From Lingula anatina (lineage: Eukaryota; Brachiopoda; Lingulata; Lingulida; Lingulidae), in the NCBI RefSeq assembly GCF_001039355.2, contig NW_019773641.1:1-64000 (forward strand): 64,000 nt of DNA, in the 5' to 3' direction. Position 1 is the first letter of the stretch, and each line of letters starts with the position of its first letter. A program made the position numbers and the translations under genes. The notes under the pieces were generated by a model. It had not been told where the DNA came from, did no database searches, and saw only the letters and a list, made by a program, of their open reading frames with translations. Positions 13,197-26,346 of the stretch are shown here, one piece after another.

Positions 13197-16100
13197 ATGG
13201 CCAGCAGGGCAGCGAAAGTCGCCTCTCGGACATTAAATTATGTACACACGAAAAAATGTAGATCGCACACTTTTCACAGTGGTTTATTACTGAGAAACAT
13301 ATCTCCAGTTAGCTCACAGAATTTACGCCGCGTCCACTGGGACGTAAGGACGACGGCTGGAGCGAAAGATTTCATCTACACGCTTGACAACGAGGAGCGA
13401 GAGCAGCTGCTGCTTGAACTCCAGAGGTTTGAAGAGGCCAGGAAAAGTCCAGGTATGATAATAACGATGACAAGCTTACATGTCAAGTGGTAGATCAGTT
13501 TCTTTTCATGTTCCGAGAGTCTGAGAGAGAGACCGCAATTTTCCATCTATATTTTATTTATATTTTAACTGTGATCCGTATCAATACATTCGATCGAATT
13601 TCTCAGTAGAGTTCAAATGGGGACATTCCACATGGTGTGGAACCCTTTGCGCTCCCAAGCATGAGTGCATTTAATCTTTTAAATGTTTTTCCTCACCTTA
13701 ATTTCTAAGGAAAAATCCATTATTTCAGACTCAAGTGAGAATTTAAAAAAAAAAACTGCTCATCATTACACTATTGTACAGTGTTGTCGGCTCCACCAAC
13801 TATTCATATTCATTAATACTGTCATAGGTAGCAGTTGAAGCCATCGTATTGTGTGTTATTGTATCGGCATCCATTCTAGCTCTTGCTCAATAAATGCAAG
13901 ATATTGAAAATAGGAGTGTTCAATTATACAGGAAACCTAGACTTCAATACTTATTATCAGCACATATTTATTATTTCTTTGAAGTCGATGCTCCATATTT
14001 GTCTCATTCGCCATAACTTCAAGGAAGTCAGAAATCAGCATCTAAACCACATTTCCATATCTAGCATTTTTTTTTATATTTTCAGCAGAAATGTGTGCCT
14101 AAAAAGGAAAAAAAATGCCATTACCCCCTACCTTCATATTAACACTTGATAGAAAGTCAGCAATATATACAGCAGACTACATATAACTGTTTGCCTTATA
14201 ACTGGAATTATTATTTATCTCCTTCAAGAATTATAGTGTGATCTTTTTTCTTTATAAAGAGCTGAAATTTTAAGATGGAGGATTGGTATTTAGCTAACTT
14301 ATCTTATATTCTCCAGTATGTACCATATAATAGATATGCTAGATAAGTTAGTACCGTCCTTGAAAGCTATGGTTAGCAGTCTGCACTTGTCTATAAGTCT
14401 TTTCACTTTTTTTGTAAAAAGTAAAAAGAAATGATAGCTGTATTCTTAAAGAAGGTCTTATAATGAGGGATAATGAATCTATAACTTTTAAAGTAATTAG
14501 TTTATACCAGGTACCCTTCCCCTGAAATATTATACAGAAATATGATTATAATGTTTGTAAACAAAATTGTATGGTGATGACTAGTTAAAAAAGGAAAGCA
14601 AAGGTCTCTATTAAAATGTTATCTTTTTTTCCTGTATTCCTTTTATTTGTTTAAAACCTATATTTTGGCCATTTTTTTCTTTTTCGGTATATATTCAAAC
14701 ACATTCAAATTTGCCATTCTGCCTCTGATAGATGATATTTGCTAACTTCATTATTATTGAAATCCTATTCCCCAACGTGAGAGGTCAGGGGCACCTGGTT
14801 CCACCGCCCACTGACCAGTGCGTTTATTAAATTGGTGGTCATGACCTTTCACAAACCAAGCTCCAGCTCCCCAATTACATGCAGCTCAGTTCATCTAAAT
14901 GGAAATTGTTCACAAATGGCAATCGCTAAAGTTTATTGAACTGAACTCCTTTGCATGAATTTCTCTGTATTTGTGTACATGTTTGCCTATCAGAATATAT
15001 ACAACAAACCATGTCCTGATAGCCTTGATAGTCTACCAGATGCATAACCTGTTTCCTGAAACATTGCCTCATTTTCTGGGTAACATGTAGCCCTAGTAAA
15101 CAGGTGTTGAGAGGTTTATTTCAGTAAAGTAAACACTATGTCCACAGGTGCTGTTGTTGCAGTTCAAAGGCAGGAAACAGTAAGAAAGTGTATCAATATT
15201 TAACTTGTTTCTTGGAAAATTTAGATATTTGAATCTGAAGACCAGCACAGATCTCTGTGATAATACTAACTTACCTGTGGTTTATAGGTAAACACTGTTA
15301 CCAAATGATATATGTTGACATTAATATTCTTCTGGTCTGCAGCTTTGAGGGCTTAGCACAACACTCATCAGATTAAACACACACACAAATATTTTCAATA
15401 TTTCAACAGATTGGGATATTTTTGTTGTTAATCCTCTTTTTGCACAGGACTGTTTTGTTATGGTACATGTGACTGAATATATTTATAGCAGCGAAATAGG
15501 TTGCCTTCATATAAAATACATGGAGGTATTGAAATACATGGAGGTATTGGAATTAATGAATATTATAAAGTATAGGCTGTAAAATTTTACGAACCACTTT
15601 AAAGCTAATAAATGTAACATGACAGTTTTTTCTAACATGTTTATTACTGATGGTCAAGTGACTTTTTAAACAACTCTGGGCCTACAGAGACCAAATTCAT
15701 CATGTAATTCATTTTGTTTTATTTATACTTTTAATATAAAATGCCCTTTTTGCATGAATATTGAGTTCTACTAAATGTAATTTCTAAAAACAGGACAATT
15801 GAGAATAGAAGTAGGGTACTAGTAGTGATGGCTGTATTGAAATTTCACTGTCTGGCAGCTTCAGTTGATTTTTGTTGCACTTCTCTGCAGCTTTCTGCTA
15901 ATTTGATGTTGCAGGTGAAAGATATTCAGTTCCTAAGAAGACAAAAACTACAGAAGTCTATGGTATACCTGTCTAAAATGTGACGTTTCTTATGCATGTT
16001 GCCTGCTAGTTTTAGTTTTTGATTAAACTGCTTCTCGTTGTGTTCTGTTAGATATTATTTGTATGTTTTGTTGGTTATTGTCTTATCGATTCCTCAGAAA

Positions 16101-19100
16101 GAATACTAAAATACATTTTCTTTTCACATCAAAGTAGCATCAATCATGTGCTTAAGCCTTTAGAAAAAAAATTTCGGTGTGTTGATCTGAGGATCTATAG
16201 GTGAAGGTTTCTGAGAGCTGCATGCACATTATGTGAGTAAACATGCTGTACTAGCTGTATCCACAGCTGTCTCACATACTGTACTGGTTAGCTTAACACC
16301 TCAATTAACCAATGAGTAACAATTTCCAATCAAACCATGATTTCGACTCCCGAGTTGGTGTCCCCCAGCCAATCAGATGTAAGATCATTGATGATTTGTT
16401 TTACCACATGATCAATAGTTCTCTGCAACCAGAACATCGCGTCTAATTCGTTATAAAAGCATTGGTTGGGACAAGAGTCATGACAAGTGCAGTTGAGCGT
16501 CAGATTAACTAGTGCACTGATCACAGCTACAAGAGGTAAATTACATGAGGGCACAGTGTCAGTGATGTCACATCATCTAATGAGGCAATGAGCAAAATTT
16601 CAATATATCATTTAGCACATATTATGAGGTTTTTCTTTCAGAAGAAATGAACTGATTGAGGTGCATTAAGCTCTCCTATGTGCAGCTGAGTTGAGCGTAG
16701 GAAAACTTGAGTGTACTGTGTGGCACCTTTATTCTGATAGTCCAAATAAAATTTCCTATTTTTTTAAACCTTGTTTTCTCTTTTAAGGCAACTTTAATGT
16801 AGCATGGAGTCTTAGTACCCATTTATATAAGTGCATTAATCAGTGATTTATCTTTTATTTTCAAGATAATACTTACAATGGTAAGCACACTATAGTGTAC
16901 TTAGAATTGGCCCATTGTGGATTATTTTGTAGTAACAGGAGGTTTTAGAAAAGAGATTCTAATGTACTGAAAATTTTGGAAATTACTAATAGTAGAGAAT
17001 ATGCTAACATGCACTTCATCTTAAACATTTTTAAAGAAAACAAAAAGTTTGAAACCTTTTGCTAAACTGTTTTTACTATTTTTGTAAAGGTTTTGACATC
17101 AGTCACATACCATATGCTTTTTATCTTTGTCTGATAAATTTATTTTGAAACTTAGATGAAATGAGGCTTATGGAATATATGAACGTTTTCAGATAAACAC
17201 ATCATACTAGCTGGATCCACCCAACTCTACGGGGGATTCTCCATAAAGTGCATTCAGTATAGTCAGCTTAACTGTTTAACACACTCTAAGTGAAAGAGCT
17301 TTGGTGAGCTGATCATGCAAGATAGTTATTCCTCCCTTGCTGGTCAAGGAGGTGTGTCAGACAATTAAGCTGATTATAGTGACTATACTTATGGACTATT
17401 CAGAACAGATGATCTGCCAACTAAATATGGCTGACCAAACTTCAAAGTAGCGCCACTTAATCCTCTGTTGGTCTCCCCGCCTTCACACGCCATTAAACGG
17501 GTAAGATATCAGCTCCGAGGTTTAATTGCAATGTCCCTGCAGCGATGGCATTTGTGGAGGCGGGGAGGCCATCATGGAGTTAGTCCGTGTTTCTTTTAGG
17601 TGAGTCAGCCATATTTAGTCTGCGGATCTGTTAGTCCCCGGATCAACTTGTTCTGAATGGCCTCTGAAGCAAGAATCCCAACAGAGTTGAATCGATCTAG
17701 CAAGTATGATGGGTTTATCTGAGATGAGAAAAGTTGAAATTTTGCTGGATAATAATGCAAATTACTTGGATATTGCTTCAGTGATTATTAAATTTGAGGC
17801 ATTGGTATGCATAAAAGTGAGGGTGATATTTCTACTTTTATCTATAAAATTTTTGGATTGAGTTTTTATGAATTGATGGATTGCTGTTTTACAGAAAATG
17901 CACCCATAACAAATAACAATTCAAAGGAAAATGTGGACACATTTTATTGATTTTACATTTGAAAAGCACTTACTAGGTAGTTAACTATGTGTGGGTATTT
18001 GCACTACATTTAATTCATGGTGATTTCCCTAAATCATGATGTGTGATGTGTGTTGTTTGACTGTTTTTATCATTGGGCTGCTCTAAAATTGTTATAACCT
18101 ACAACCCTAATATGGTGCCAGCAGAATCTGAGGATATCAAATAACCAAAGAGTTTTACATTGTCAAACTGTGAAATGAATGCTAACTTAAGGGTACAGAT
18201 CAGTTTTTTTTTTTTTTCAACTGCCAACTATAGTGCGGCTTTAGGTGCCTAAGAAAAAGAACGGATATATTTAATATATTTCAATATTTATATTTAATCA
18301 ATGGGAACTGTCAGAGTAAATACCAGAGATGGAATGCTCTAGTAACAGCTAGTGGTCAGTGTTTAATACCTTGCTTTAGTAGAGATTAGACTATGTAACA
18401 GACAACCTAACACACACATATATACTCAAGTTAAATCCCAAACCAACAAAACTGTGAGATGGCATTCAAAACTTGTCTGAGAAAAGTCCTTGTCGTTGTT
18501 TAATTACTGTTCTATGTAAAATGTCCAGAAAAGATTGAGTTGGTCTTTCATATTTTTGTCATATTCAAGTGCTTTTCTCATACTGATTTATGATATACAA
18601 TGTTATATTTTTTATCAGATCTGAACATTTACACCAGATATTTACCTTGTGTAAATGTTACAAAATAAATAAAAGAAACATTTTTGGAGCAGCCCAAAAC
18701 AATGAGGCCCATCAGGCCATTGTGGCGTGTGTCAGCTAATAGCATCTAGCCTACTTATACTTGACATTTATTTGGGAACTACAGTCAATTCAAGCTTATC
18801 AGTAGAATGTAATGTTCTATTTATAATAAAATAAACTAGATATCAATATTTTGAAGATTTTTTACATAAAGTTATAGTGCTACAGATTGTTTTTTATTTA
18901 ACAAAGTCAATAATCATCACATATTATGTGCAAATTGTGAAATAGTTTCACCTGCATCATTCCAGAGTCAGCATCACCTGTGCCCTCTTGGAGTCAGTTA
19001 AGAAAAGGTGAGAATTTTTATTAAGTGTTTAAATAAAGTCCTTTACTACTTTTTTATTTCAAATTTTAGAGCAGATTTAATGTTATTGTATATTAAAAGA

Positions 19101-22100
19101 TGTGCATCTTTGATCAGTTGAAAACTAATATCATTTATCTGATAAATGTGCTCTTTGGTAAGATAGAATTGTGTTTTAATTGTGAAAATTAAAATCTCTC
19201 TGTTGCTCTATGTTGCAATGGTTTTTGTGGATTTATCATTTTGAATAAAAATGTCTATTTATTTATTTAAAAATATCTTCATTTTTCTCTTCCAGTTGCC
19301 CTTTACAACGGATTGCCATTTATAGGTTTTGGAATTTTAGACAATGTTATAATGATTACAGCAGTAAGTATTGGTGTGAGCTGTTACATGTGGGCAGATG
19401 GAAACAGTCCAGTGTTTCATGTGCTCTTACATAATCTTCTCTCTCTCTCTCACATGGAATGGCCCAATGTATTGTACTAGCTGTAACTGCCCATTACTGG
19501 CATCTCACCTGTATATGTTTTAACTTCAACTTTTCACAGATAACCACATTATTGTGTAGTGCTGGTTCAGGTTATATGGTGCACTGCCGTGTTGGTCAGG
19601 TTTTTCTGATATGAGAGTTTGTACTCATTTAATATGTGTAGTTACAGTGCAAATTACATGACTTGCTTCCTTTGTGTAATATGGATAATTATTCATGATC
19701 ACTATCATATCTGGCCAGCATATCTGTGTCGTTACTGTTTAACCAACTTGAAGTGATCTTTGGTGCAGTGTTTTACTGTTAACCTGAGTGTGCATGATTC
19801 ATTGATTGTTTTAGATAAATGTATTTCAAACTTATCGAATTTTACAAAATTTGCAGGATGCCCTTTAAATAAGTGAGACCTGTTTTTTCTTTTTACACGA
19901 CCCCATCTTTTCTCAAAGAATTTTCACAGATTGCATGCCCAGCTTCTCTATCCTAATGGCATATGCTCAATGTTGATTTTGCTGAAGTTTTGTTTTTGGT
20001 TTCAGGGTGAATACATTGATGCTACATTTGGAGCCATGCTGGGTATATCAACTATGGCAGGTAAGAATGGGATGTGAAAACTCATCACTTGTGAAATTTA
20101 TAATGTTACAATGAATTTAACTAATATTTATACCTGTTGAGCTTATTCCATGGTGTAAGACTTCAGCAAGTGGCCAGATAAAACTGATTCTAGCTGACTT
20201 TGCCAGTACTAGTACATTAAGTTGTGCAAATGGACTCTAGCTACAGATTAACCCAAGCTTTTAGTGCAAGGTCATTTTTTTTTTTCAAAGTAACCAGTTC
20301 CATTTACCATATTAGGTAACAACGCGATGCATTACCCCTGTGCATTTATTATCCAATCAGATTCAACTTTGATGCTCAAAGGGATGAGGTTCTTCTTCCT
20401 TTTGGTTAACTTCTTTTTTAGATGGGTAAAGGGGTTTAGAAAGTGGCTGGTTTTATTTGAATAAATGGTCAGAAATGGGGGATATGCCATTCTCTTCATT
20501 GAATTTTGATGCGCAGTAAAGAACCACAGCTTCAGCTTGCTGTCTGATCAGCTAATTGACTAATCACTCACCAGGACTGTCTTATGTCATTCACTGCCAC
20601 AGGTACTTCACCTGCTGGCACTGCTGATCAACACAATTCCATTAACAGTTACTATGAAAGCGTGCACACTGCTGGCTTTCTATTTCACTTCTAGAGAAGT
20701 AAGGTGTTTTAGGCCCTTTGATCACATATTTGAAAGCATTTCACATATATTGATTAGGACAAAAATTATCCAACAGTGAATCCAATTCATCAGATTAAGT
20801 GTTGTGGTCATCTTGGCCAGTATTCAGTCCTGGTCAAGTCTGGTATGCGGGATATATAGTGATAGGATTTTTATAGTACAATAACACCCAGGCTGGAGAT
20901 TCAACTGGAACTAATGTGCAAGGTGTCTTGACCTACTGATCTCTGGGTGGGAGAAGAGAAAACTGATTTTAGGAAATTTAAGGCTATTCTGTATTTGATT
21001 TGGCTTGTATTGTGGATAAGTCTATGAAGAAGATGAATAGAAATTAAGGTTCTTTCTTTTCTGGTCATCACTGGCTTGTTTGCTGCATTTAGTGAGAGGA
21101 ATAGTATACGTTCTTGTTAAATTTTACAAAATAAGTATGTTGGCCAAATCTTAATAATGAGTCACTTGGTAGTCTAGAAATGAAAAGAACCTAGTCAGTG
21201 GCCGAGAACAGAATTCTGAATATACCCTCATGCACTCTTGTGTATCTGTTTACCAGTGTACATACCCACACACACACACCCTCAGTTATCATCAAAATCA
21301 CTGATTCGTATCACCTCTTTCTGCAGCAGACGAAATCATGATGGATGGTTGATAATTTTACACTTTACACAGTTCTTACTTTGAACAGGCGACAACTTGA
21401 TCATTAATGATTTTGGGAATATTTTACTTTGCTAAATAACTGACACAAAGTCTCACATTTGACATTTGGGATAAAGTGCTGCTTTGGCATATTTAGATAG
21501 TAATTTTAGTGCCATGTATATATCATCTCCATTAAATCACCTGCCTGGTGTAGGGATGGGATTTTGTTTCATTGAAGTTTGTTGGATGTTGGTTATAATG
21601 GTTTTGGCTCTGGCATATTATGTGAGATCTGACCTACATTTATTGTGTTTGGGACATGGGGGCAGTCATCCCTGCAAACTGGGTCAGTTACCTGTTGCTT
21701 GTATTAGGCATTGAGAAATTAAATAGGAGTTTTTGACCATCATGGTATCTAAATCAAAGTATGAAGATAACCATCGCACCTATTTTATAAATGTCATGCT
21801 TGTAGTATTTGGATGTATCATTCGCTCATCCTAATAAACTGATATGAAGAAGTTAAGTTTTTCCCCTCCTTATATTTATACTGTGTTCATACTTCAAGCC
21901 AGTATTTAAGAACACATTAGCAACATTTTTTCATAATTCCCTAGTGATTTCTCTTTTTCACAAGTGCATATTTAAGTAGTCAGATGCATGCATTCAAAGC
22001 ACTCATATCATTGGCATTTTCAACCTTAAAAAATGAAGTAACTTATAACAAACCAGCCATGTATAATAACAGGGTATTCATAGAAACCAGTGTCAGATTG

Positions 22101-24511
22101 GGTTTTGACTTTCTTATAAATCATGATTGATTAGTTCCCTTGGCATTAAGAAAAGCTCATTCTTGAAAATGAATTCAATTCCAAAACTCACAAAGAAATA
22201 AAGACAGAAAAAAAAAGAAAAATGGGGATTAGGAAGATATACGCTTTGATCTCAGTCCACCTTTCTACAATTTGCAAAAGACTATTTGTGATTTCATTTC
22301 TGCTTCAGCTGCTGCATTAGGTAATATGGTCTCAGATGTAGCTGGAGTTGGGTAAGTTACAGCTGAATGGTTAAGTATGCATCTTTATTTTGAAGAAATT
22401 ATCTTCATATCAAAGTTCCTTTGTGTACAGTGTGCAATACACCAGTAGGTTTCTCAAAAGGATGAATGATGGAGTCTTTTCAAACTTAAATAAAACTTAA
22501 ATAATTTATTGTAAAGTGGATTTCACATCCTGATACATACTCAGATTTTGATTAAAATAAAGATGTGGTGAGAAAGAAGTCTTAGGCTCTATTCCCATAG
22601 ATTTTAGATCGATCTATCCCTGCGGGGAGTCTCACTAGATTACTTTCAGATAATCCGACTTAAATGTCCGTCCCGCCTACTACAAGCTGTAAGGGTGTAA
22701 TTAACTTTCGTGTTCGCCCGGCTGACAGCTATTTATCGTGAACCCCCAGGGAGTTAGGTCGATCTAAAGTAGGTCGATCTAATCTATGGAAATGGAATGT
22801 TAATCTTACGACACTGGATTCAGATTATTTTTCAAATAGAGAATACTAATTAAAAACTGGCCTAGCCTTCTCTCTTTTAAAATATATAGAGAATTTTTCC
22901 TTTCCCTTTCAGAACTGCAGGAATAGTGGAAAATGCTGTCAGTAAATTAGGTGTGAAGCCACCAAATATCACTCCATCTCAAGCGGACCACAGGTCTACA
23001 AGGATAGCCTCAGCTTTGGTAAGATACAGCGCTAGGACAGTTGTAGAAATATAGTGTTTAAGGTGATAACCCTAACAGGTGAACTGTTTCTTCCATCATT
23101 GACTGGCATGTTTCATTTTTCATGATTATTACTGTGACTTGAACCCATTGCCAGGGTAAATGCACTTTAAGGCCAAAGGTGTATGATATTAGCAGGTCAT
23201 GAAGAAAACCTGCATATTACCTTATTTGACAGCTTCACTGGTGGAATGGACAATTCTGTACAATTTTCTCAACTCTGCTACATTTATGTGGCTGTTATTA
23301 CTGAGTTTTTTGAAAGGTTTAAGGTCAAGTTTCATGAATAGTGTATACAGGGCATTCCACAAAAAAGTGAACATGTGACCCATGCATTTTGTGAAATGTT
23401 TCCACAAATATGACTTGCTCTGTTATTTTCCCCATTTCATACTATAGTATCCTACAGAATATAAAGGAATCCACAGTAATTAAAAAGTGATATAAAACAG
23501 CTATGCAAATACTACACAAAAAGTATGTGTCACTGGCGCTCGCTTTTTATGTTTAATGACCAATATATAGTAAATCAAGCATGCCATCTTACAATTACCA
23601 GGTCACTATGCCAGCGATTAACTATTATTAACTGGGTTTCAGGTTTGTTTACATTATATTTATTCCAGTTAATATTTAAGTAGCTCCCATCAACATGCTG
23701 CGTAGATATTAGGCATATACTGGGGGTGCTATGTTTACGGATATTCCAGGAAGTTATAATAGGACCAAGGTGGTGAAACATCTTTTAGTTTTTATTTTAC
23801 TGATTTTCCAGGTGATTTCATCAGTGGTCATTTAGTCTCTGATTGCCAACATGGAAGCTCACTGACTGCCCTAGCTCTCCTTAACATGCTAGTTTTAACT
23901 TAAGAGATAGCAACATGTAGGTTTTAGTAACGTAGGTTTTGGCAACTGTCTGTGTTGAATGAGAGCCATTAGAAGTGCATTCAAACTATTAGTGGATAGA
24001 TATTATAAACTAATCTTGTATGGCCTGTATATACCCTCTCTGGTGATAACTAGCAGCAATAACAGGAATGCTCTGGAGAATGAAAACTCTCTTATCTACT
24101 AGCACATCCTTCTCTCTCCACTGGTTACCTTCTATTTTTATATCCATATTTCCATGCACAACTGAAATAGTATCATTTTTAAAGTGATATTTTAAACTAA
24201 GTAACCATTTCTGAAAATTTTTTTTAATAACTGAAAATATTCCATAGATTACATTAATGTTGAGCCTTTTACCTTTTGCACATCTGCTGCATTTGACCAG
24301 ATTCCCTGATATAACAATCTGTGAGCTGTATTTTATTGCACTTTCCTCTCACACACTCTTTCCTCTGTTCTTATTTCAGGGGCGCGCAATAGGGATAGCA
24401 TTTGGTTGTCTGTTAGGCATGTTTCCACTGTTTTTGTTACATCAGGAGGGAATTTTTATTTCAAAAGACGAGAAGACTGAATCAGAAAACACAGAATCTG
24501 AAAAGTCTTAA
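13197..24511 (+). CDS. TMEM65: Transmembrane protein 65, isoform with proximal last exon
   Basis: Mitochondrial inner-membrane protein; vertebrate TMEM65 is implicated in mitochondrial sodium/calcium handling and respiration. Exons 13197-13452, 18966-19007, 19296-19363, 20006-20060, 22309-22351, 22913-23018 and 24380-24511 join in phase to 233 residues (human 240). The N-terminus is basic and Ser/Arg-rich, like a presequence. It is followed by GAKDFIYTLDNEEREQL, then three conserved membrane segments: LPFIGFGILDNVIMITA, LGISTMAAAALGNMVSD and a glycine-rich last one, GIAFGCLLGMFPLFLL. The loop GVKPPNITPSQAD matches the family. Intron 1 is 5.5 kb. A poly(A) signal AATAAA at 24552 follows the stop by about 40 bases, so this exon can end a transcript. 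An alternative last exon lies at 26347. Confidence 0.95.
17239..17394. mobile_element. Short foldback element, about 155 bp
   Basis: The left end TCCATAAAGTGCATTCAGTA and the reverse complement of the right end (TCCATAAGTATAGTCACTAT) share TCCATAA, and both continue into AGTC..CAGCTTAA(C/T)TG and CACAC motifs. The inverted repeats are imperfect. It abuts the next foldback element. Confidence 0.5.
17393..17663. mobile_element. MITE-like foldback element, about 270 bp
   Basis: The terminal inverted repeats share ATTCAGAACA and CTAAATATGGCTGAC. An inner GC-rich arm pair is built on GTCTCCCCGCC and GGCGGGGAGGCC, so nearly the whole element folds on itself. It is much more GC-rich than its surroundings. 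No ORF. The superfamily is not assigned because no clear target-site duplication is visible. Confidence 0.75.
22585..22799 (+). mobile_element. MITE family A, copy 1 (215 bp)
   Basis: One of four copies in the window (others at 30311, 45267 and 47877). It has the subterminal TTTAGATCGATCTATCCC and the core GGGAGTCTCACTAGATTACT, and ends in AATCTATGGAAATGGAATG. It is flanked by TTA (22582-22584) and TTA (22800-22802). A three-base TWA duplication suggests PIF/Harbinger-type mobilisation. It lies in TMEM65 intron 5 and has no coding capacity. Confidence 0.88.
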
Positions 24512-24551
24512 AAGGACAAAGCAATTACAGCAAAGTTATGGTGCTTTTTGA

Positions 24552-24557
24552 AATAAA
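24552..24557 (+). terminator. TMEM65: Poly(A) signal of TMEM65 proximal last exon
   Basis: AATAAA, 41 bases after the TAA stop of the exon at 24380. Confidence 0.7.
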
Positions 24558-24988
24558 CTTGGAAGTCATGTATGCCAACAAATGTATTCTTTGCATGTTC
24601 ACATGTATATATATATGCATATAAGTATATATATGAGCATGTGTAAAGAATACACTGTTCTTTGTGAAAAATTCAAAGTTTGGCTTGTTTCAAAAGTAAT
24701 TTTGCAATTCATAAACCAAAACTTTCATAGACTACTATTTGCTCAAGTTCTTGCTCAGCTACTGCGTACATTTGTGCAGGATGGCTGCCTTCTTAAATGT
24801 CAGTTTTGGAGATCCTCGGACCTCTGGTAGATGAACAGTATTTGTTCCGTGGAATGTTAATATTATTGTGTTGAAGAGTTTGTATGGCAACACAATCCTG
24901 GACATTCTTCTGTTGGACGTCAAGAATGTGATCATCATCATCATCTAGTCAGTGAGTTTCAAATAGTGGACATTGTTGGCATCCCTTA

Positions 24989-25328
24989 CACTAGTGGGCT
25001 TGATTTGGTCTTAAAGTGCAATTTAAGAACACAAATAGTCTTACATGATCTTAAAACATGAGTAAGACCATTTCTAGTCTGACAGCCAATTAAGTTGCCT
25101 CCCCTTACACATTTTCCTATTGTGAGCAGAGGTGTCCTCTATTGTGAGGGGAGGTATCCCCCATTGTGAGGGGAGGAAACTGCTTGACCACTTAAGTAGA
25201 TATTAGATCAATTTTGATCTTAAAAGCAGATTCAGTCCATTTTAAGACTACTGCTATAATGTTTAAGATCGTGTAAGATCACTTGTGAACTTAAATTGCA
25301 CTTTAAGACCAAATCTAGCCCACTAGTG
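24989..25328. mobile_element. CACTA-type MITE, 340 bp
   Basis: Begins CACTAGTGGGCTTGATTTGG and ends with its inverted form closing in GCCCACTAGTG. The inverted repeats extend about 70 bases, through GGTCTTAAAGTGCAATTTAAG and CTTACA(C/T)GATCTTAAA. It is flanked on both sides by TTA (24986-24988 and 25329-25331), the three-base duplication expected of CACTA/EnSpm transposons. The centre has three tandem copies of a short TATTGTGAG(G/C) motif. It has no ORF, so it is non-autonomous. It sits between the two alternative TMEM65 last exons. Confidence 0.88.
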
Positions 25329-26094
25329 TTAAGATTAGAAGCCTGTTGTGCCACTGCATCATGGTTTGCCTGCATGAATTGTATTCCTTGAATTTGTGTT
25401 TTTTAAGCCTTTTAGTTACCCACATGCTTCCATAGTAGGTATTTGCAGCATTTAAGAACTCATCAATGCATTATCATTTCAGAAGTTTTTTTTTTTCAAG
25501 TTTCAGTGACACTGCAAATTTAATTATTTTTTCCAATTTAGTCATGCTTCCATAGCATTCTATAATATGAGAGTACAGTAAGCATGCTGTGATTGTTTAG
25601 CTAAGAAAGATGTTTTGTATTTTAAACTAAGTTATGTGTTACTTCATAGTATTAAGTGTTAGTGCTTATTCACTCCATTGTTCTGCATTTGAAGTTTTTT
25701 AATTTGCTGTTGCTTAAAGCCCCAATTTTGTGTAAGTTAGTGTTATAATGCTGCTCTACATATTGATTTATAGTTTAAATGTGACAAATTAAATTTCTCT
25801 GACACCAAAATTATGAAATATAGTTTGAAAAATTGCATTTAGTCACTACACACTTGCTTAGACTATTTGCAAATATTTTCTGCATTGTAAGACTAAAAAA
25901 ATGAATGTTAGATTAGAATTTTAGAAAGTCCTTTCAGTCATTTAATGTTGTATACTTGTACTGTTTTCTACTTGTCTTGCCAACAACATTCAAGTTTAAT
26001 GAACCAAAAGCAAAGTATGATATGAATCTCAAACACATTAAAGATTTTCTGATACAAGTACGTATATACTGTAATAGGATCTTCGCAATGCCTA

Positions 26095-26302
26095 GGCCCT
26101 TTTCCCGTTGAGCAGTACATTCTTCTATATCGCACCATTTTGTGCTACAGGAAGTTTAACTCCCTTTCACAATCAAATCAATCTAATCAAACTAATCAAA
26201 ATCAATCTGGTTAAGTATTCTAGTTGAGTGTGGCTATAAAGTTGTCAATCTCACAAACTGGTGCAATACAGAAAACTGGACCACTCAATGTGAAAACAGC
26301 CG
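26095..26302. mobile_element. Foldback MITE, about 208 bp, next to TMEM65 distal last exon
   Basis: The left end GGCCCTTTTCCCGTTGAGCA and the inverted right end GGCTGTTTTCACATTGAGTG match over about 50 bases, ending in GCACCA(T/G)TTTGTG. The right end lies 44 bases before the exon at 26347, so the element abuts that exon's polypyrimidine tract. Confidence 0.75.
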
Positions 26303-26346
26303 TAGAGTGCATGTGACTTTCTGTCATTTGCTTTGGTTTATTCCAG

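Larger units (their letters stand above)
13453..18965 (+). other. TMEM65: TMEM65 intron 1 (5.5 kb)
   Basis: No coding exon is recognised. It holds two foldback elements (17239-17394 and 17393-17663) listed separately. The rest is AT-rich sequence with stops in all frames. Confidence 0.6.

Noticed and set aside
13883-14149. 88-residue plus-strand frame in TMEM65 intron 1
   Set aside because: AT-driven codons, no homology, no good splice signals.
16330-16554. Cys-containing 74-residue minus-strand frame
   Set aside because: No family resemblance. It sits in intron sequence near foldback elements and has no supported start or splice partners.
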